The notes under the pieces: model-generated
The model's database searches: none
Seen by the model: only the letters and a program-made list of their open reading frames with translations
What the model was told of the DNA's origin: nothing
Source of the DNA: Akkermansiaceae bacterium
GTDB lineage: Bacteria; Verrucomicrobiota; Verrucomicrobiia; Verrucomicrobiales; Akkermansiaceae
Direction: 5' to 3'
NCBI GenBank assembly: GCA_025354565.1
Contig: JANXMQ010000253.1
Location: forward strand, 1-45,746
Length of the DNA: 45,746 nucleotides
Program-made: the position numbers and the translations under genes
Shown: positions 45,205 through 45,746 of the stretch, piece by piece
Position numbering within the stretch: position 1 is the stretch's first letter
Layout: the number at the start of each line of letters is the position of its first letter

Positions 45205-45312
45205 ATGGTTGATCTCCTCGCCGGGGAGGACGAGGCGGTATTTGGCGGCGAAGAGTGGCTGGCTCCCGCTGGGCACGGAGTAGCGGACGAAGGCGTCGTC
45301 ATTACCGGTGGA
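45205..45312 (-). pseudogene. possible C-terminal fragment of a DUF1016/YhcG PDDEXK nuclease
   Basis: One minus-strand frame reads NDDAFVRYSVPSGSQPLF and continues AAKYRLVLPGEEI. The pattern of a strand, then LFA(A/S)(K/R)Y, then a VLP-x-EE turn is the usual end of DUF1016 nucleases. Nothing upstream in this frame looks like the rest of that protein, so only a remnant would survive. The match is from memory of the family pattern and is short. Confidence 0.35.
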
Positions 45313-45533
45313 AAAAGGTTCCGACGAGGGTGTCGGATGAGCGCGACGTGCGCTAACGGACATCACCGGGCCGGGCAGCGTCCCACCTGCGAGGGGCGGA
45401 TGGCTCGGGCCGCCATTCCTTGCGCCTGATCCTTCGATCAATACACTTCCCAATACACCCAGACAAAAAGAAGCGTTCAGGTGACGGACAGGTGCATCCC
45501 CGCCTCTTCCCTCCGATGTTCGGAGATTAGAGT

Positions 45534-45549
45534 TCGATGTTCGATGTTC
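45534..45549. repeat. TTCGATG micro-repeat
   Basis: TTCGATG occurs twice in direct tandem followed by a partial third (TTC), next to GATGTTCGGAGATTAGAG. It is the fourth intergenic micro-repeat of this general style. Confidence 0.6.
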
Positions 45550-45621
45550 ACCGCCCCGCCTCGAGCCTCCGCCACTAGACCCGCACGCGTCGCCCAAAAT
45601 CACCGCTCGAAATCGTTACTC

Positions 45622-45645
45622 CCCGGCAAATTCATCCTTGCCGGG
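45622..45645. repeat. 8-bp inverted repeat (hairpin A)
   Basis: CCCGGCAA (45622-45629) and TTGCCGGG (45638-45645) are perfect arms with an 8-base loop. It is not adjacent to any gene I can support. Confidence 0.7.
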
Positions 45646-45701
45646 AAACGCCGAGTCACGCAGTTTCCACCTATGAGTCAGCGAAAATCAGTTTGCTATG
45701 C

Positions 45702-45729
45702 GACGAGTCGTAAAACATCACGACTCGTC
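45702..45729. repeat. 10-bp inverted repeat (hairpin B)
   Basis: GACGAGTCGT (45702-45711) and ACGACTCGTC (45720-45729) are perfect arms with an 8-base loop, 56 bp after hairpin A and with the same loop size. It lies 17 bp from the window end. Confidence 0.75.
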
Positions 45730-45746
45730 ATCGAATAACATGTTAG

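Larger units (their letters stand above)
45167..45746. other. gene-poor right edge
   Basis: I find no intact gene. The stretch holds a possible nuclease-gene fragment at 45205-45312 (minus), a micro-repeat near 45534-45549, and two hairpins at 45622-45645 and 45702-45729. This mix, like the left edge, looks like eroded accessory DNA. Confidence 0.5.

Noticed and set aside
45481-45738. 85-residue plus-strand frame at the right edge
   Set aside because: It crosses a micro-repeat and both hairpins, and its composition is not gene-like.
1-45746. CRISPR array, tRNA, rRNA or known riboswitch
   Set aside because: No regularly spaced repeats, tRNA cloverleaf or recognisable aptamer was found on either strand by reading; a covariance-model scan would settle it.
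1-45746. CTAG over-representation
   Set aside because: CTAG seemed common at first, but about 40 copies is well below expectation, the usual bacterial depletion; only GTTAG/CTAAC stands out.

Overview
The window is a stretch of bacterial chromosome at roughly 60% G+C (estimated by eye). It carries about 36 recognisable protein genes and no rRNA, tRNA or CRISPR array that I could see. The gene content points to Verrucomicrobiota. It includes a secreted thioredoxin with an N-terminal SHD1-like region, a large secreted PDZ protein resembling the DUF6288 family, an mgtE-corA pair, and a membrane protein fused to a spermidine-synthase-like domain. This placement is inferred from gene families only.

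Layout. 1-1532: a ragged accessory edge with a partial YdcF/SanA-type gene, a small membrane protein translationally coupled to it, and a decayed tyrosine-recombinase remnant. 1533-7502 (+): a DUF255 thioredoxin-like protein, hemL, an exported thioredoxin, and an orphan two-domain ABC permease. 7534-8875 (-): pyrH-frr. 8955-9621 (+): a VapBC-like toxin-antitoxin pair whose candidate operator overlaps the antitoxin start codon. 9636-16446: a secreted hypothetical, kdsD, serS, a LON-domain protein, an MFS transporter and a DEAD-box helicase with a DbpA-like tail. 16737-20693 (+): sucC and sucD separated by a nucleotidyltransferase gene, then an adenylate-kinase-like protein with a long unexplained C-terminal part. 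20777-24041: an NlpC/P60 lipoprotein and the mgtE-corA operon. 24149-31837 (+): a probable seven-gene operon (novel membrane protein, secreted helical protein, beta-hydroxyacid dehydrogenase-like, YgfZ, TsaD, HAD phosphatase, OmpA-like), with 4-bp start/stop overlaps at several junctions. 31839-34544 (-): a compact type III polyketide cluster (methyltransferase, FAD reductase, polyketide synthase). 34649-36314: a second methyltransferase and a MarR regulator. 36569-43495 (-): the membrane/spermidine-synthase fusion, the PDZ protein and a BaiN/HI0933-type flavoprotein. 43814-45166 (+): an RhlE-type helicase. 45167-45746: a gene-poor edge with a possible nuclease-gene fragment and two strong hairpins.

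How the genes fit together. Most are housekeeping: heme precursor, translation, TCA cycle, Kdo synthesis, magnesium uptake, RNA helicases, t6A tRNA modification. The accessory interest lies in the type III polyketide cluster, the gene inserted between sucC and sucD, the toxin-antitoxin operator, the kinase fusion, and the first two genes of the seven-gene operon, whose families I do not recognise. A window-wide signal is the excess of the pentamer GTTAG/CTAAC, often as TGTTAG/CTAACA, in coding and non-coding DNA.
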